Assembly: GCA_007121375.1 (NCBI GenBank)
Contig: SKLX01000013.1
Location: 1-8,110 of the forward strand
Length of the DNA: 8,110 nucleotides
Source: Bacillota bacterium
GTDB lineage: Bacteria; Bacillota; Dethiobacteria; SKNC01
Direction: 5' to 3'
The notes below the pieces were generated by a model, which saw nothing but the letters and a program-made list of their open reading frames with translations, had not been told where the DNA came from and made no database searches. Shown here piece after piece: positions 6,013-8,110 of the stretch. The first letter of the stretch is position 1; every line of letters starts with the position of its first letter. The position numbers and the translations under genes are program-made.

Positions 6013-7005
6013 TTATTTATCCCGGGGTAAAATTTCCAACTGGCCCTCTTCAAAGATTGAATAGCTGCCCATTTTTCTAAATTTTTCATAACGCCCTTTT
6101 ACCAGCTCATTTACTGGAGTATCCTCCAATTCTGCCAGGCATTTAATAAGTACTTCCTTTATTTTAGCAGCCATTTCTTGAGGTTCCCGGTGTGCGCCTC
6201 CCAAAGGTTCTTGCAAAATTTCATCAATAACACCAAATCCTAAAAGATCTTCAGCAGTAAGTTTCAGCAAGGAGGCCGCCTCCATGGCCCGGCTGGAATC
6301 CTTCCACAAAATACTGGCGCACCCCTCGGGAGAGATAACAGAATAAATGGCATGCTCCAGCATAAATATTTTATCTCCCACAGCTAATGCCAGGGCTTCG
6401 CCACTTCCTCCTTCACCACTAATTATTACCAGGACAGGAGTCTTAAGGCGGCTCATTTCCATTAAGTTCCTGGCAATAGCCTCCCCCTGTCCCCGTTCTT
6501 CAGCACCAATACCGGGAAAAGCTCCCGGCGTATCCACAAAACAGATTACAGGACGTTTAAACTTCTCTGCCTGAAGCATGAGGCGTAGTGCTTTCCGATA
6601 ACCTTCAGGGTGGGGCATTCCAAAGTTATAAGAAACGTTTTCCTTTATATCCTTTCCCTTTTGATGACCTACTACTGTCACAGGCCTTTTGTCTAAAAGA
6701 GCTATACCGCCTATTATGGCCTTATCATCACCATAACAGCGGTCACCGTGAAGTTCTATAAAGTCTTTAAATATAAGATTAATATAGTCCCGGGTAGAAG
6801 GTCTTTCCACATAACGGGCCACCTGGGCCTTTTGCCAGGGCAAAAGGTTTTCATAGGTTTCCTTTTTAAAACTATATAAACGTTCTTTAAGGACCTTTAT
6901 TTCATCATCCAGGTTTATATCTTTTTCCTCAGCGAAATCCTGGAGTTCCTTTATTTTCATTTCCAACTCATTAATAGGCTTGTCAAATTCCAACTTATTG
7001 GTCAT
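6013..7005 (-). CDS. accA: Acetyl-CoA carboxylase carboxyltransferase subunit alpha
   Basis: The alpha half of the carboxyltransferase that moves CO2 from carboxybiotin to acetyl-CoA, giving malonyl-CoA for fatty acid synthesis; it works as an alpha2beta2 complex with AccD. The 330 residues are close to the usual length of 315-325. The N-terminal 50 residues are a charged helical region (LEFDKPINELEMKIKELQ) typical of AccA. The crotonase-fold domain carries HQKGKD at 114-119, GMPHPEGYRKA at 129-139, DTPGAFPGIGAEERGQGEAI at 158-177, GEGGSGEALA at 197-206 and SVISPEGCASILWKD at 222-236, all family hallmarks. The ATG at 7005 has a purine-rich GGGGAGTAAGG just upstream. It starts 19 bases after accD, consistent with equal production of the two subunits. 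The biotin carboxylase and biotin carrier genes are not in this window. Confidence 0.97.
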   Translation of the reverse strand: MTNKLEFDKPINELEMKIKELQDFAEEKDINLDDEIKVLKERLYSFKKETYENLLPWQKAQVARYVERPSTRDYINLIFKDFIELHGDRCYGDDKAIIGGIALLDKRPVTVVGHQKGKDIKENVSYNFGMPHPEGYRKALRLMLQAEKFKRPVICFVDTPGAFPGIGAEERGQGEAIARNLMEMSRLKTPVLVIISGEGGSGEALALAVGDKIFMLEHAIYSVISPEGCASILWKDSSRAMEAASLLKLTAEDLLGFGVIDEILQEPLGGAHREPQEMAAKIKEVLIKCLAELEDTPVNELVKGRYEKFRKMGSYSIFEEGQLEILPRDK

Positions 7006-7024
7006 ACCTTACTCCCCTATCTCT

Positions 7025-7870
7025 TTAAGACTTTTTGTGGAGAACCAGCATCCTGGAAAGAACTTTTCGCAAGTCTTTCCTCTCCACAATTAAATCAATG
7101 AGCCCATGTTGAAGTAAAAACTCAGCCCTTTGAAAGCCAGAAGGTAATTTCTGACGTATAGTCTGTTCTATAACCCTGGGACCCGCAAAACCAATAAGGG
7201 CACCAGGCTCAGCTATAATTACATCGCCCAGAGATGCAAAACTGGCTGTTACCCCTCCTGTAGTAGGATTGGTTAAAACTGATATATATAATACTCCGTC
7301 TTCATTTAGCCGGGCTGCAGCAGCACTTGTTTTAGCCATCTGCATCAAGGATAACATTCCTTCCTGCATTCTGGCTCCCCCGGAAGCAGAAAAAATAATT
7401 ATGGGAGTCTTTTTTTCCTCAGCTTTTTCCAGGGCCCTGGTAATCTTCTCTCCTACCACAGAACCCATGCTGGCAGAAATAAACCTGGGGTCCATTATAC
7501 AAATAATTACTGTATTTCCTTCAATTTCCCCTTTTCCTGTAACAACTGCTTCCCTTAACCCCGTTACTTCTCGAGAAGCTTCCAACTTTTCATGGTAACC
7601 AGGGAATTTCAAAACATCTACAGTTTCCAGGTTTTTGTCATATTCTTCAAAACTACCTCTGTCCAAAAGGACATTTAAGCGCTCCTGGGCTGTCATTTTC
7701 AGGTGATACCCGCACTTGGAGCAGACTTTAAAGTTCTTCTCTATATCTTTTAGAAGTATTAATTCCCCACATTCTTCACATCGGATCGATACGTCCTGCT
7801 CCCTGGACTGTAAACGACCGGGTGTATCCAGTATGGCATACTTTGTTTTTCTAAAGAAATCTCGAAACAA
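7025..7870 (-). CDS. accD: Acetyl-CoA carboxylase carboxyltransferase subunit beta
   Basis: The zinc-containing beta half of the acetyl-CoA carboxylase carboxyltransferase, partner of the AccA encoded next. Numbered from the TTG start (281 residues), the N-terminal zinc ribbon has Cys31, Cys34, Cys50 and Cys53 in CEEC...CSKC. The crotonase-fold body has SASGGARMQEG at 162-172, TNPTTGGVTASFA at 200-212, and GPRVIEQT at 230-237. All four zinc ligands and the oxyanion-hole glycines are present. Starting at TTG 7870 gives MFRDFFRKTKY, which aligns with the B. subtilis AccD N-terminus (MLKDIFTKKKKY, from memory), and GGGGTG lies 8 bases upstream. The in-frame ATG at 7888 would add six residues unlike the family and has no Shine-Dalgarno. 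It lies 93 bases downstream of the dnaE stop and heads the accD-accA-pfkA-pyk run. Confidence 0.95.
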   Translation of the reverse strand: MFRDFFRKTKYAILDTPGRLQSREQDVSIRCEECGELILLKDIEKNFKVCSKCGYHLKMTAQERLNVLLDRGSFEEYDKNLETVDVLKFPGYHEKLEASREVTGLREAVVTGKGEIEGNTVIICIMDPRFISASMGSVVGEKITRALEKAEEKKTPIIIFSASGGARMQEGMLSLMQMAKTSAAAARLNEDGVLYISVLTNPTTGGVTASFASLGDVIIAEPGALIGFAGPRVIEQTIRQKLPSGFQRAEFLLQHGLIDLIVERKDLRKVLSRMLVLHKKS

Positions 7871-7878
7871 AACCCCTG

Positions 7879-7884
7879 CACCCC
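7879..7884 (-). promoter_or_regulatory. Probable accD Shine-Dalgarno deciding a TTG start
   Basis: GGGGTG on the minus strand sits 8 bases before the TTG at 7870. It is inside the alternative longer reading frame, so it cannot serve the ATG at 7888. Confidence 0.5.
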
Positions 7885-7932
7885 ACATTCATTTATAATT
7901 GTTAAAGACAGTCATTACAGTATATTTAAGCT

Positions 7933-7962
7933 ATTTTATCATATTCGTTAAATAAAAAGCAA
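7933..7962 (-). promoter_or_regulatory. Candidate sigma-A promoter for accD and the genes after it
   Basis: On the minus strand TTGCTT (7962-7957) and TAAAAT (7938-7933) are separated by 18 bases, giving 3/6 and 5/6 matches to the -35 and -10 consensus. It lies right after the dnaE stop, in the AT-rich dnaE-accD gap. The match is modest and read-through from dnaE is equally possible. Confidence 0.3.
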
Positions 7963-7963
7963 A

Positions 7964-8110
7964 TTACCCCTGAACCTCTTTCACAAACACGTTTTTTTGA
8001 CCTATTAGCTCCTTTATTTTCCCCAAAAGATTTTCATCTTCCGGAATCCAAAAATCCATCTGGGTTAAAATCATTTTCCGGGAGGGCTCGAAGTATAAAT
8101 AAACAGGAAG
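7964..8110 (-). CDS. dnaE: C-terminal end of DNA polymerase III subunit alpha, partial
   Basis: The frame is open to the right edge and holds the last 48 codons before a TAA at 7966-7964. The peptide begins LPVYLYFEPSRKMI, continues TQMDFWIPEDENLLGKIKEL and ends FVKEVQG. The pattern PVYLYF, an aromatic Trp-Ile/Val segment, then a Leu-rich helix ending in a short beta strand is that of the OB-like C-terminal tail of DnaE-type replicative polymerases in Firmicutes. Location directly upstream of accD agrees with the dnaE-accD-accA-pfkA-pyk order seen in that phylum. The catalytic PHP and palm domains lie outside the window, so the call rests on the tail and on gene order. Confidence 0.75.
   Translation of the reverse strand, partial: LPVYLYFEPSRKMILTQMDFWIPEDENLLGKIKELIGQKNVFVKEVQG

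Noticed and set aside
6347..7898. Plus-strand open frames across accA and accD (6347-6574, 7269-7598, 7716-7898)
   Set aside because: Fully antisense to carboxyltransferase genes whose motifs account for the sequence; no support for independent coding.

Overview
The window looks like a piece of a low-to-moderate G+C Firmicutes chromosome, most likely an anaerobic Clostridia-type bacterium. The evidence is the gene order dnaE-accD-accA-pfkA-pyk-thioesterase-fxsA, strong AGGAGG ribosome binding sites, probable TTG starts, and a pyruvate kinase with the extra C-terminal phosphohistidine domain typical of Firmicutes. Genus cannot be read from the sequence. Nearly all of it is protein coding. No RNA genes, insertion sequences, CRISPR arrays or phage genes were seen, and no gap between genes exceeds about 80 bases.

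Left end, plus strand (1-1203): the 3' part of an Acr3-type arsenite efflux permease, followed 44 bases later by a small ArsR-family repressor with a Cys-Val-Cys metal site. Together they form the end of an arsenic resistance unit. A strong hairpin at about 1218-1255, with a U-tract usable on both strands, separates it from the convergent gene cluster to its right.

Rest of the window, minus strand (read right to left, 8110 to 1267): the last 48 codons of dnaE (DNA polymerase III alpha), then accD and accA (carboxyltransferase of acetyl-CoA carboxylase), pfkA (6-phosphofructokinase), pyk (pyruvate kinase), a YbgC/FadM-like hotdog acyl-CoA thioesterase, the membrane protein fxsA, and a class II-like histone-deacetylase-fold amidohydrolase. 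Spacing from accD onward is 9-66 bases, so an operon or a set of overlapping transcripts is likely. The two committed glycolytic enzymes sit beside the enzyme that makes malonyl-CoA from the acetyl-CoA derived from pyruvate, with a thioesterase and a deacylase downstream.

This is largely a conserved housekeeping neighbourhood, and I do not see a convincing undescribed system. The points worth a second look are: two substitutions in the almost invariant catalytic loop of PfkA (SIDSDI instead of TIDNDI); a mixed set of residues at the potassium site of pyruvate kinase; TTG start codons behind GGGGTG in both accD and pyk; the deacetylase gene at the end of a central-carbon operon; and the acr3-before-arsR order.
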